Assembly (NCBI GenBank): GCA_949358305.1
Contig: OX442315.1
Location: 9,264,427 to 9,328,426 of the forward strand
Source of the DNA: Strigamia acuminata
Taxonomy: Eukaryota > Arthropoda > Chilopoda > Geophilomorpha > Linotaeniidae
Direction: 5' to 3'
DNA length: 64,000 nt
Under the pieces are notes generated by a model. It did not search any database, was not told the DNA's origin, and saw nothing but the letters and a program-made list of their open reading frames with translations. Shown piece by piece: positions 41,738 to 52,169 of this stretch. The stretch's first letter is position 1. Every line of letters begins with the position of its first letter. A program made the translations under genes and the position numbers.

Positions 41738-42537
41738 AGTTGGCAAATTACCTTTCTTCTCTTTTTACTGATAATTTTGCGCTTAGCACAATAAATGCCC
41801 ATCGTTCGGCTATTTCTCAGACCATCAGTTTAATTTCTTCAATTGATCTAGGTTCTCACCCACTTATCAGGCGCGTCATGAAAGGCATCGCCAATTCGCG
41901 TCCACAAATTCCGAAATATTCCTCCATTTGGCATGTAGGCCCGGTTCTTCTCTTCCTTAAGTCACGGTTTCTTTTACTTCCTACCTTCTCCAAGTTAGAG
42001 ATTAATCGTCATATCGCCACACTCTTGGCCCTTTCCTTAGCAGGAAGGGCTTCAGATCTCAAACTCTTATCATCCAAAGTAGTTTTTTCAGCTAACTCTT
42101 GTGTTTTTCCTCTCCTAGGGAAGAGAAAATCCTCCTCTACAGTCCCTTTCGTTCTACCCCGTTTCGAGGACGAGGAATTATGTCCGGTCGAGGCCATTAA
42201 ATTTTATTTAAAACACTCAGCCGCTTTTCGCGGATCCTCTCTTCAATTCTTTTTGGCGTCCTCACGTCCTTTTGGACCGGTCACTTCTTCCACTATTGCC
42301 AGGTGGATCAAGGAAACCTTGTCCATGGCAGGAGTAAACACTGCTATTTTTTCGGCCCATTCTACCCGTGCAGCCGCCACTTCCTTTGCTTGGTCAAAAG
42401 GAGTTAATTTATCTCACATCCTTCGAGCGGCAGATTGGTCCTCTGCCTCGATATTTTTCAAATTTTATAATCATCCAGTCGAGAGAATTTCGACTGATTT
42501 TACTTCTACTGTTTTAGAGGCTACGAAGAGCCTATAG
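41566..42537 (+). CDS. Tyrosine recombinase of the DIRS element
   Basis: 323 aa from ATG, overlapping the RT tail in another frame. The four catalytic positions of phage-integrase-type recombinases are visible: Arg in LSLAGRASDLKLL, His-x-x-Arg in SAHSTRAAATSF, a His/Trp-position residue in RAADWSSAS, and the nucleophile Tyr in IFFKFYNHP. The N-terminal SAM-like part begins near YDGHWKSWLHWSTRNN. It inserts the circular DNA copy without target duplication. The frame is undamaged. Confidence 0.92.
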   Translation: METVIGSLGNGGLSTNASKLVGCSWQSSSNKIYDGHWKSWLHWSTRNNVDPVRPSAIKLANYLSSLFTDNFALSTINAHRSAISQTISLISSIDLGSHPLIRRVMKGIANSRPQIPKYSSIWHVGPVLLFLKSRFLLLPTFSKLEINRHIATLLALSLAGRASDLKLLSSKVVFSANSCVFPLLGKRKSSSTVPFVLPRFEDEELCPVEAIKFYLKHSAAFRGSSLQFFLASSRPFGPVTSSTIARWIKETLSMAGVNTAIFSAHSTRAAATSFAWSKGVNLSHILRAADWSSASIFFKFYNHPVERISTDFTSTVLEATKSL

Positions 42538-42633
42538 TTAAACAACATTTATTGCCTAAGCTGTAATATAATTGAATATTTTGCTAAGTTATGACGCAAA
42601 ATATGAATTATATAAAGAGGCAATAAATGTTGT
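42530..42633. repeat. Internal complementary region of the DIRS element
   Basis: 42530-42574 is complementary to 37790-37833 (left end) and about 42571-42633 to 42939-43002 (right end). It is the template that joins the two ends during circle formation. Confidence 0.88.
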
Positions 42634-42819
42634 TATTTCCCACCCTCATTTTGATTTTATGTTTTTGGTTGATAGATATCTTGACCACCCTAACAACATT
42701 TGTTTATGGTTTTTTATTGTATTTTCAGATCGCCAATAAAGTCGATCCGTCACCTCTCCTTGATGTTTTCAGTAAATAAAGTTTTATTTCTGAAACTACT
42801 TGTTTTATTCCTCAGTTCC

Positions 42820-42953
42820 TTAAAATTGGACTGGGGGTCAGGTCTCGGGCTAGACCATAAGTAGAGGTCAAGCCCTCCACCTGGTTTTTCTTTTAAGTAC
42901 TAGTAAATATTTAATTAATTGGACAAGCCTATAGTTAAACAACATTTATTGCC
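42820..42953. repeat. Right inverted terminal repeat of DIRS element
   Basis: Complement of the left repeat. The sequence after 42953 differs from that before 37808, as in DIRS elements with unequal outer ends. Confidence 0.9.
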
Positions 42954-43221
42954 TCTTTATATAATTCATATTTTGCGTCATAACTTAGCAAAATATTCAA
43001 TTTTACGTGTAAAAAATGAAATAAAATGGATGCTGGGTGACTGAAGACGTGTTCTTATTGAGATTTTGAATTACATAATTTACAAGTACTTTTGAATACC
43101 GTATTTCTTCAAATTAAAGTCGTCCTCGATTAGAATGTTGGCACATCAAGTTTTGAGAAAAAAAAGTTTGAAACGTTTGTCTACTCAGCTTTGTAACTAT
43201 TGAGGCAACCAAGCTAATTCT

Positions 43222-43830
43222 CAATTAAAACACTTTATTGGGTCATACTTTATTCCATCGGTCCCAAATAATAAGAACTTTGATTCATCACTCCACAGAA
43301 CCTTGGCCCACTGTTTTGAGGTCCAATGTTTGTGCTCACATGCAAACATCAGTCGGGCCATCCTGTTTTTCTTTGAAATTAACGGTTTCTTAGCTGGTTT
43401 TCTACCATGGAGTCCAGCATCACTAAGACTACGTTTTGTTGTAGAAACACTGACATTTATCTTGTAATCAGCCTTCATTTCAAGGTTAGGTCTGGTGAAT
43501 TTTTTGTGGGTCAGCCATGAACAGTCTTTTAATCAACTTATCCTCTCTTGTTGTTGTTGCTCGAGGTCGGCCAGATTTTGGGGCTCGGTTCACTTCACCA
43601 TGTTGCCTAAAACGTTTCATAATTCCACTAATTAACCCTCTTGCAATCCCAAATTGACTTGCTGTTGCACTATAGCTATTTCCATTGTTTCACAATTGCA
43701 TTCTTGATAGGAGAAGCTAAATATTTGTGCTGAGCCATTGAGACTAGTGTATTGAATAGTCAAAAGGTCCAAATATGCAAATGTTGTGGCACTATTTATG
43801 CGATTCCCCTCCAACATTGCAATGGATGCT
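43222..43830 (-). pseudogene. Tc1-like transposase relic
   Basis: On the minus strand an HTH region with the GRPR motif (KSGRPRATTTRE) lies around 43550-43600, then a stop and frame change, then ADYKINVSVSTTKRSLSDAGLHGRKPAKKP and HWTSKQWAKVLWSDESKF, which contains the first catalytic Asp (SDES). The second Asp and Glu are not found before homology ends at about 43240. Several stops show it is dead. Confidence 0.8.
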
Positions 43831-44019
43831 TACTTTTGATCACAGCATTTGAACATTTTTGGCAATAAAAAAAAAGTTATTGATGGATTGATCTAATTTT
43901 TTGTACCAATATTCTATTTGGTGCTGGTAATAAGTGGTTAAAATTACAAACCGTTTGACAAATCCAAATCAAAGTTATTCAGGAAAAACCGTTTAGATGC
44001 ATACTTTTGACCGCTACTG

Positions 44020-44180
44020 TAGCCAGTGCTGGACTGGCCCGGCGGGCTACCGGGAGTTTCCCGGTGGCCCGTGGCCGCTGTGGCCTATCGTGGCCCGCTG
44101 TGGCCTGTCCCGACTTCATTAATTGTGTTCCGGACATCCAGATTTCCCGGCAATAAATTTGTTCCCAGTCCAGCCCTGAC
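44020..44180. repeat. Short GC-rich dispersed repeat
   Basis: CCAGTGCTGGACTGGCCCGG and GGACATCCAGATTTCCC at this site recur in inverted form at about 46620-46755 inside intron 1 of the channel gene (GGGCTGGACTGGAAAC, AAATCTGGATAGGT). Possible SINE or MITE. Confidence 0.5.
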
Positions 44181-44534
44181 TGTAGCCCTTTTAATTTGTC
44201 ATAAGTTTGTTGAAATTAGCCAATAACGATGAAGTGACAAAGGTTTATGCAACGTGACATTATTCCTGCATATAAGGAATCACCAGACACGGGAATTTTA
44301 AAAAAAAATTCTTTGTAACATGGGAAGAACTGGCGAAACTGAAATTTCAAAATGCAACAGGTTCAAACCCAATTATCTCAACAACCTGACCACGGATTCT
44401 TTTTTTTCAAAAAGCAAACGATGGAGTACCTTTTCCTCTACAAGCCCTGAAAAGGAAAAGATTTGACCCCTCTTGGTTGTCGAGCGGCGACCGTTTAAAT
44501 GTGGCGCAACTGAAATTTCAAAATCCCGAATTTG

Positions 44535-45113
44535 GTGACGTTACGATTGTCTGATTTGTAACGTAAGATGGACGTGCACGTTACGATTGGCCGATTCGTA
44601 ACGTAAGATGGACGTTCACGATACGATTGGCCGATTCGTAACGTAAGATGGACGTTCATGTTACGATTGGCCGATTCGTAACGTACGATGGACGTGTACG
44701 TTACGAGTGGACGATTCGTAACGTATGGTGGACGTTACGAGTGGACGATTCACGGAACTTGGCGGGAATGTTTGAATGATTTTAAATTTATTGAGAATAT
44801 ATTTAAAATACATTGTTAAATTTCAAAATTACACAATTGAAAATGTTAGTAAAATTATTGTGAAAAAAGTCATGTAAATGGTCTCTTTACTGGCTTGTAA
44901 ATGTGTTGAAAAAAACGTTTTTTCAATTGTTTGTAAATTTAATTTCCAAACTTGTAAAATCCATCTATCTTTATATTTACAATGTTTTGGAAACATATAT
45001 TTATGAATATTTACAACACATTTCCAACAAATTTACTCATAACAGGAAATTTGAATTTTCCATATTAATTTCCAACTTGGAAATGTTTGGAAATTTACTT
45101 TTTTTTCCAGTGT
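44535..45113. repeat. Minisatellite plus MITE right half
   Basis: 44550-44750 is a tandem array of roughly 50-bp units (GGCCGATTCGTAACGTAAGATGGACGTTCACG, broken here as GGCCGATTCGTAACG + TAAGATGGACG), changing to GAGTGGACGATTC units. 44753-45113 then matches 17284-17769, ending in TTTTTCCAGTG. It is a second copy of the MITE that sits in the lipocalin intron, with a longer repeat array. Confidence 0.65.
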
Positions 45114-46110
45114 GCAATATCGGTTGTCAGTCGATATGAAAGAACTTAGTTCAGTTTATTGACATCAACAAAGTAATAATTTTAATGTTTTTTTTATTTT
45201 ATTGCTTTATTTTTTTCTCTTTTTTTAAATTTAACAAGTTTAACAAGTAAAAATAAAAAGATGCAGAATTCAAATAAAAAGATATAAAAAGCGCACAAAA
45301 AGAAGTTAAAATCACCTAACAAAGTGAAAATCACCTATTTTCAAATAAAACTTGTCTTACAACATAAATTCATAATTTATGCGTGTTTATTTCCATTTTT
45401 ATTATGGTCATAATTTTGTTGATTGCATGATTTTATCATTATAATTATAATTGTAGGCCTATTGATTAATATCCATTATGAAAATCAATGACATATACCC
45501 ACTAATAGGCTATTCCCGTGATTTATTGGCGCACAGAACACATTAAAAAACACTATCCTTTAATGGAAACCAAACATTAAAAATTCATGAGGTATGCAGT
45601 GGTTCCATTTCTTCTTTGCAATCGACGCCATTCCTTCCAACACGTAACTAAGTTTTTGGCCCACCATACTGAACCATCTTCAGGTTTTGCTTCTCCTATA
45701 TCTTCATCTCTCCCTTTATCTAATTTTCCTTACTCTGAATAGCTCCTGGCCCAAATCCTCTATTAGGCCCTCCGATAGAACCAATGCAAACTTCATGAAT
45801 TTTTAATGTTTGGTTACCATTAAAAGATATTGCTTTTTAATGTGTTCTGTAGGCCTACAATTATAACGATAAAATCGTGCAAAGTGCGATCAACAAAATT
45901 AAGACTATAATAAAAATGGAAATTTATGTTGTAAGAGCACTTTCCTTTGAAAGCAATTTTGTTTTTGTTGACATTGTAGAGTTATAAAAAGCAAGTTTAC
46001 GTTGTATGCTTTTCACTGAGAAATTTTCATTACATCAACTTGAGTTGTCTCTTCAACAATTTCCAATTTTCTGCTGTACTTTAAGCTGACAAAGAGAACA
46101 AGTTTAGAGG
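45114..46110. other. Intergenic upstream of the channel gene
   Basis: AT-rich. 45530-45600 and 45780-45860 contain inverted copies of AACCAAACATTAAAAATTCATGA-type sequence, so a small fold-back lies here. The promoter of the channel gene should lie in the last few hundred bases; no clear TATA box stands out. Confidence 0.4.
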
Positions 46111-48749
46111 ATGACTACTACTTGTAGCATCAAATCTGTGGGACCGAGGACTGTACACAAGCGCCTCAAAGTCATTAATATTACTGACACAAGTCCGCCA
46201 AGCATCAGAAAGATGCTGGATCCCAATTACAACTTTTTCTTCAAGATGCTTTGGGTCGTTGCAATTATTACTTGTTCAGGTCTTTGCGTCTACCATACAG
46301 GCTTTAGGATTCAGTACTACCTTCAGGAGCCTACCGCTGACAAGTTGGAGATAAAGCCGTTGGCTTCGGGCACATTTCCGTCCGTTGTGCTCTGCTCCAA
46401 TGGGTTGGAAAACGTCTGGAAAAAGAAGCGTGAGCAATTTTTAATATGCAGTAAAAACGCATCAGCTTGTGAGGCCGTGTTTGGAGAATGGACAACTTCG
46501 TTTGAACAGAAGAACACTACTATGGAAAGGGAGATTCAGGCTCTCAGTGGACTTAACCCCGCTGCGATTAAATTTAGCAGTCGTGTAAGTATCAGGAAAC
46601 ATTTTAGGACTATCCACTCATGCAGGGCTGGACTGGAAACAAGGGAAATCTGGATAGGTCGGGCCACGGGGACAAATTTCTAATGGGAAATCTGGATAGG
46701 TTGGACCACGGGAAATGAATTGAAATCGGCGCTATCCCACCGGGCCAGCCAGCACTGGTCACATGTGGTCAGATAGATAAGCTTAGTACGTTGGTAAAAA
46801 AATTATTTGTTTTGTTTTGTTTTGATTTTAGCGCCATTAATGTCATTAATTAATCATTTGCAGGCTTAAAGCCATTAGTTACTAGGGTCACTCCTCTCTT
46901 AAACTTTGGTTAGCATGTTTCATTGAGGACGAAATAGGCTAATAAAATAGCAGCTAACTTATTCAAAATTTTGTGGATATGTGCCTGTAATTCTGGATTT
47001 ATTGCAGTGTCCCTTATTTTCTCAACAAAGTAAACTTTGTAATGGAGTAGCAGTGGAAACTAAAATGGACATAGACTACTTGGACACCATTTGGGGTCAT
47101 TGCCTAGTTCTTACTTTGAGTAAGGTTTAATAGTATTCTCTTATATATGTATACGTTATTATTGCTACCTATTCTTTGCATGTAGAAAAGAAAAGGGAAT
47201 ACAGGGCACCTGCTAACTGGATTTTGCTGAGTTGGGATAATGTCACGTTCTCCCGGTCTCCTTTACAGGACATGAAATTACCAACTGATTATTATGTAGG
47301 TGTAATCAAAAGTTTTGAAGTAAGCAAATATACAACATTTTTATACATCGTTTAGTTTTTTCTTCAAGCAAATGAATCATATTTTACTAGACATGATGCT
47401 ATTAACTTAGCTCAAGCTCTTGAGTTTGGTTATGAAAGAGTCGCGAGAATTACAACTCATAAGGTAAGCTACTTATGCAATTATTTATCTAATAAAGAAG
47501 AAGTAAACATCTTTACTTGCAATTTTGCAGTTCCGATTTTTAAATTCTAAGAAGCGGCCATGCACCGACGACTTGTCATCCGTTAAATGCTTTGACTCCC
47601 CCCCATTCGTGGACAATCTACTTGCCAAAAACTTAAGTTGTCAGTAAGTTTTCCACATAGACTTAACTATTGGATTAAAAGGGCCGTAGCTCAGGGGTAC
47701 CACATGCCAAAGAGTGCCAGGCTTTGAATGATCACCGTTCTCTGACAGAAACACAATAGACAATGGGCACCTTATTGCGGTTTTCTACAATAAAAATGTG
47801 ATGTCGCAGGAAAAACAAACTCGTTTTGGGTTTTGCACAACTTACCACAAAACGGGCGCCATGTTTAATCATCCAGCGTCAAGATTACAAGACTGGGTTT
47901 GAAATATTTAATCTCATTCCCATCCCATAGAAGTGAAGAGGACAGATCTCACAGCTCAAAGATCTCACAACAGATCTCACAACTCAAAGTAAACAAAATC
48001 TAGGATTTACTATGAACAACCCCAAAAATAACAAACAAAATGATGAATAGTGAAGACATTACACAAAATACAAGCCAATTATAAAGTAAGTCAGCATTAA
48101 CACAATAAATGAATACCTAGATAGCAAATGTTTTACATTAAAGCACTATTAAAACATTTGGTTAAACATGAGACCGCACTATTCTCATTATATTTACGCC
48201 AACACTTGTTGTACCCAATCCAGAAATGTACAGTTAATCACGCAATAGTTAGACAACAACTAAATAAAAGAGAATACCCAACACACCGGACATTTTTAGT
48301 CCCAGTTTTGGCACTAATTAATCGATGTATAATTCCAATTCTGTTCTGATATGATAAATGAATCTGTTTACAGAATTCCCATGTTGAAGTCAGGAAACTT
48401 GACCTCATGTCCAAATCTCGGCGAAGCAATCGATGCATATGCAAGCTCTCATTTGGTATACAGGTCACTGAAATCTTCGTCGGGCAGCTGTATTCGCAAA
48501 TGTGAGCAAATCATTTACAAAATGACTGTTGATGGCGAGGTGAAAACAAAGGACAATCAGACCAAACTCAAGCTCTTATATTATGATGACACCATAGAAG
48601 TACTGACTGAGTTTAATATATTTTCTTTATCAGAACTAGCTTGTGAAATCGGTGGATCGGTTAGCTTGTTCTTGGGCATATGCTTTTTCACTGTGTTTGG
48701 AAGATTTGAACGTTTGGCAACACGGTTTATGCACAGGAGCTCTCATTAA
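46111..48749 (+). CDS. DEG/ENaC (pickpocket-like) sodium channel subunit, six exons
   Basis: Exons: 46111-46584, 47008-47119, 47186-47299 (or 47319), 47369 (or 47356)-47463, 47531-47643 and 48374-48749; about 435 aa. Exon 1 gives a cytoplasmic N-terminus, TM1 (FFFKMLWVVAIITCSGLCVY) and the family FPSVVLCSNG stretch after it. The middle exons give the extracellular domain with WGHCLVL, RPCTDDLSSVKCF and GSCIRKCEQIIY Cys motifs. Exon 6 gives the pre-TM2 FSLSELACEIGGSVSLFLG, the pore/TM2 signature. Such subunits assemble as trimers in the plasma membrane and conduct Na+. All borders are GT-AG. The exon 3/4 join is ambiguous: either a weaker donor GTGTAATC gives a 69-nt intron, or GTAAGC gives a 36-nt one; both keep the frame. 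Confidence 0.85.
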
Positions 48750-49003
48750 ACACATGCTCTGCTACAAATTAATGCACTTAAAGAAAAAGTTTAATTCGTG
48801 TTACAACTGCTACTGTTAGCTGTGAATATTAATTTGCACAAAGTTAATAAAGCAATAGCATATCTTGAAAGTGATTGTTATTTTTAATTCTATGTGATTA
48901 GTGGGTACAATTACTGTAGTTGGCATTTAGAAAAACGTTGAATCCTGACTAGTTAGATGTCGTTTGTGTAGTGAAAATATCAGGAAATGTGTAAAGTGTT
49001 ATA

Positions 49004-49699
49004 CTACTCAAACCCAGGTGTAAGTGGTCACCTCTTTTTAGTGTGTAATCAAAATGTTTATTTTAAGTTTTTCAGGTTTAGTGTAATAAATAAATAAATT
49101 TGCACATGAGGGTTGAAAAATACACTGAATTTACTTTATTTCAAAAAAAAAAAAACCAAAATAAACAAATAAACAAAAAAGTTATGACTGATTTCAGTTG
49201 TGTCACTTGCCTCAAATGAAAGTGGTCACTGCACTACTTGACTCATGTGAAAGTGGTCACATCATTTTAATATTTTGTAACACCTCCTTTAGCATTAATT
49301 ACTGTCTGAATACGGTCTGGCATGGGTTATATTAGTTCTTGACAATATTCTGGAGTGATCGAGTCCCACACTTCGTATTAGGCCACCACGCTAATTGCCT
49401 CAAGTGAGTTGGGCGGGCAGAAAAAGCTTAGCACCACATCCAAAAATCACACAAAAAACCGGTTTCTTCAGAAAATCATTGTTTATTTGAACAATACATT
49501 TCAATATTTTGTTGGATAACCAAAATTTTGAGTGTGATTGTGCAGGCCAAGTCAAAACCTAAATGTGATGGGTTTGGAAAACTGAGCAATTGACTTGACT
49601 TTATGCTTACTTGTTAGGATCATTTTCCTGAAAAACTTAAAATAAACATTTTGCTTACAGACTGAAAAGTGGTGACCACTTACACCTGGGTTTGAGTAG
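49004..49699 (-). mobile_element. Deleted Tc1-like element with long inverted ends
   Basis: The ends CTACTCAAACCCAGGTG... and its complement are bounded by TA on both sides; 696 bp. The minus strand at about 49270-49400 encodes a Tc1 C-terminal scrap (PMPDRIQTVINAKGG), so it is a deletion derivative rather than an unrelated MITE. Related Tc1 code lies at 50550-51380. Confidence 0.85.
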
Positions 49700-50034
49700 T
49701 AGATGAATTAAAAGTGTTCACCGTATTGTCAGTGGTATCTGGCACTCTACTCACTCAATGTAGTCAAATATAACAGGTATTAATGTAAACATTTGTTGTA
49801 CTGGTAAAGCATTTTGAATGAATACTTTGTAAAATGTATTACCGCTAATGGAGAAAGTTCAATCGGAAGGCTAAATGTATTGTCTTGTGTGTTCGCTTCA
49901 CCACATTGACAAATGTCTTTAGTTAATGTTAAACCTTGGTGCTGCTTTTTCAGCGCCCCCTATGTAACGCTATGCTAATAAAATCACTTATAGTTCTGAC
50001 ACGTATTTCATTCGCTCTACGATCACGAAATATT

Positions 50035-50540
50035 GTGACGGGGCTGTCTTATCCGTGGCAACCTGGGAACTGGATACCACGGGTTGGACGTGACCTCACG
50101 TAAATAATGGAGACAGGGACTCCTGATTACTGATTGTTGGCCTTTACTAGTAATCCGTTGTCTAGGGGTCGGAGTTAACATCATCACCCGTGTCGAGGGT
50201 ACCTGGAAGGCATGCCACACCAGCAACCGACCCGTCACACACAGGGCGTGAGCTTCATGAATGACGTGGTTGGTAGCAAACATAATCATTCTGCTGTACT
50301 CATCTACAGCCCGTGTAGCCGTTCATCGAGGCTGCAGCAGGCACATCGCCATACTAGTGAGCGTCACAGTGGTGAATGGGAAGAAAGCGGAGTCCACATA
50401 GGCATGGCTGTCCTAGCTGTTCGGGACCTTTCCAGCACACGTCTTCTCACTGTGCTGTCTCGACTCTTTCTCTCTCACCACACCACTCAGTTGCTCCCTC
50501 CTCCTCAACTGGGTCAGACTACCTTCAGACTTAACTGACC
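50035..50540. repeat. Dispersed repeat family 'TTGTCTAGGGGT', copy 4
   Basis: Has CCGTTGTCTAGGGGTCGG, CACACAGGGCGTGAG and GTCACAGTGGTGAATGGGA, ending with CCTCAACTGGGTCAGACTACC. Closest to copy 1. Confidence 0.6.
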
Positions 50541-50544
50541 GTGA

Positions 50545-51380
50545 AAAAACCAAAATAATTACTTTATTTCAACAAAAACTGAAGCAAATTGACATAGCCA
50601 AAGCTATTCCTTGCTCCCAGTCAACTGTGTCAAAAGTTATAAAACAATTTAAGGCAAATGGCGATGAGATTTTTGACCAGCAAAAATATAAACAACGTGA
50701 TCATAAAACATCTAAACGGACGGACAGCTCCCTTCGTGAGATTGTGAAGAAAAATAAGTTCAAGAATGCTGAATAAATAACTCAGGAATGGTAACAATCA
50801 TCTAAAATCCAAGTGTCAACTCGCACAACATTAAGAAGGCTAAAAGAAATGGGATTCAAGTCTCGAGTTCCTCAACACAAACCACATCTTAATGCAAAAC
50901 AGCAAAGAAAACGATTATTGTGGGCAAGAAAACACATGAACTGGACTGTTGATCGGTGGAAAAAGGTTATTTGGTCAGAGAGTCTCGATTTTGTATAACA
51001 TTTGGTGATTCTGGGCCCAGAATCTAGTGAAGAAAAGGAGAGGAGTATGTTCACAAATGTGTATGGTCTACAGTGAAGCATCCCACATCTGTTGTGGTGT
51101 GGGGTTCCATGGCTGCAAAGGGCATTAGCACTCTCTTGTTAGTTGAGGGTACGATTAATGCTGGAAAATAAAAGATATTCTCATGGATGGACTTTTGACT
51201 TCATTAAAATGAGGAGGATGCTTTTCTGGTTATTCATTTCAATATGATTTTGCACCAGCACATTCAGCTAAAGTTACTAAAGATTGGTTCAAGTATTAGA
51301 GTGGCCAGGTGGAATCTATGCCCAGATGTATTAAGGCAGTAATTAATGCAAAAGGCGGACCTACAATATATTAAGGATAA
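50545..51380 (+). pseudogene. Tc1-like transposase relic
   Basis: Broken frames in order: HTH part with PCSQSTVSKVIKQFKANGDE; then TRTTLRRLKEMGFKSRVPQHK and MNWTVDRWKKVIWSES, around the first catalytic Asp position (SES here, Asp lost); then HPTSVVVWGSMAAKG; then FAPAHSAKVTKDWF with the second catalytic region; and PRCIKAVINAKGGPT at the end. At least five stops or shifts. It is inactive and lies beside the 49004 derivative. Confidence 0.8.
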
Positions 51381-51929
51381 ATATTCTAATTTCATGCCTC
51401 TAATTCTTGAGGATTCTAATTTAGTGTCTTGCAGGGCCCAATCATTTTTCATAGTAACTTCTGAAAAAATTGATTAATTTCCATCAAATTTGGTTTATTT
51501 GATTCATTTTATGCTCATTGTATTGGGAAAAATAAACATTTGGTTATATGTTGCTTATATTTTGTGTGATGTAATTTCAAACACAACTTTTGTTTTGACA
51601 GAGGTGTGTATTCTAATTTCATGTCTTTGAGTTGTATGTCAACAGGTTGAAATCAAACAATGAGCAGATTAACCAAGTTGAAATTCGTGTGCGCATCATT
51701 ATTTCTCAGTTAAAGCCTCCTCCAAGTGACGGCTTTGCTGTTACTACTCAAACATCTGAAATTCTAGTTTTCACAAATACAGAGTACTAAATTAATGATT
51801 TAATATTTATTTGTCAATTATTTTGAGCTACAAAATACAAATAATGAAATGAATACAGCATTTTACATTTATAAATTTTGAGTAGTTCACTATTTTTAAT
51901 TGACAAATAATTTCATCAAACAAACATTC
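51381..51929. other. Intergenic, 3' flank of the Cys-rich gene
   Basis: AT-rich. ATTACTACTCAAACATCTGAAATTCTAG near 51740 (seen in part) echoes a Tc1 terminus. No gene is seen. Confidence 0.35.
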
Positions 51930-52166
51930 TTAGTGCAAACCAATTTGACGATCTCTCCAAGTACATGGTGGAGTACAACAGTATTTATATGTTCCCAAGG
52001 TACACCACGTGTTATTTTGAAAAGCCGAACCACGGCACTTCTGGAACTCACTCTTGCATTGTTCTGGGCAGTCCGGTGGAGTTCCAATCCAGTGACAACG
52101 TGAGGCAAACACTTCATTCAACCCCAACATCATAAACAAAACGAAAATAAACAGATGTGGCTTCAT
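51930..52166 (-). CDS. 78-aa secreted Cys-rich peptide
   Basis: Signal peptide (MKPHLFIFVLFMMLGLNEVFA) then about 57 residues with eight Cys: RCHWIGTPPDC, PEQC, QKC, TWC, YKYCCTPPC. The CHW-x-GTPPDC opening resembles the C-x-W-x-GT-A/P-P-x-C motif of small secreted invertebrate proteins. A disulfide-stabilised extracellular peptide is likely; its role (defence, cuticle or other) is not shown by sequence. A pyrimidine tract and CCAG acceptor lie just upstream of the ATG on the minus strand (TTTTTTTCTTTCTGTTTTTGCCAG, seen as two blocks), so a 5'-UTR intron is probable. The frame is single and complete. Confidence 0.75.
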   Translation of the reverse strand: MKPHLFIFVLFMMLGLNEVFASRCHWIGTPPDCPEQCKSEFQKCRGSAFQNNTWCTLGTYKYCCTPPCTWRDRQIGLH

Positions 52167-52169
52167 TCT

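Larger units (their letters stand above)
37791..43002 (+). mobile_element. DIRS-type tyrosine-recombinase retrotransposon, complete
   Basis: It has the DIRS layout: inverted terminal repeats (37808-37940 against 42820-42953), gag, RT/RNase H, tyrosine recombinase, and an internal complementary region at 42530-42633. The first half of that region is complementary to the left outer end and the second half to the right outer end; they meet at a shared AATT. This fixes the element ends at about 37791 and 43002. There is no target duplication, as expected for recombinase-mediated insertion. All three genes are open once three short introns are allowed. Confidence 0.9.
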
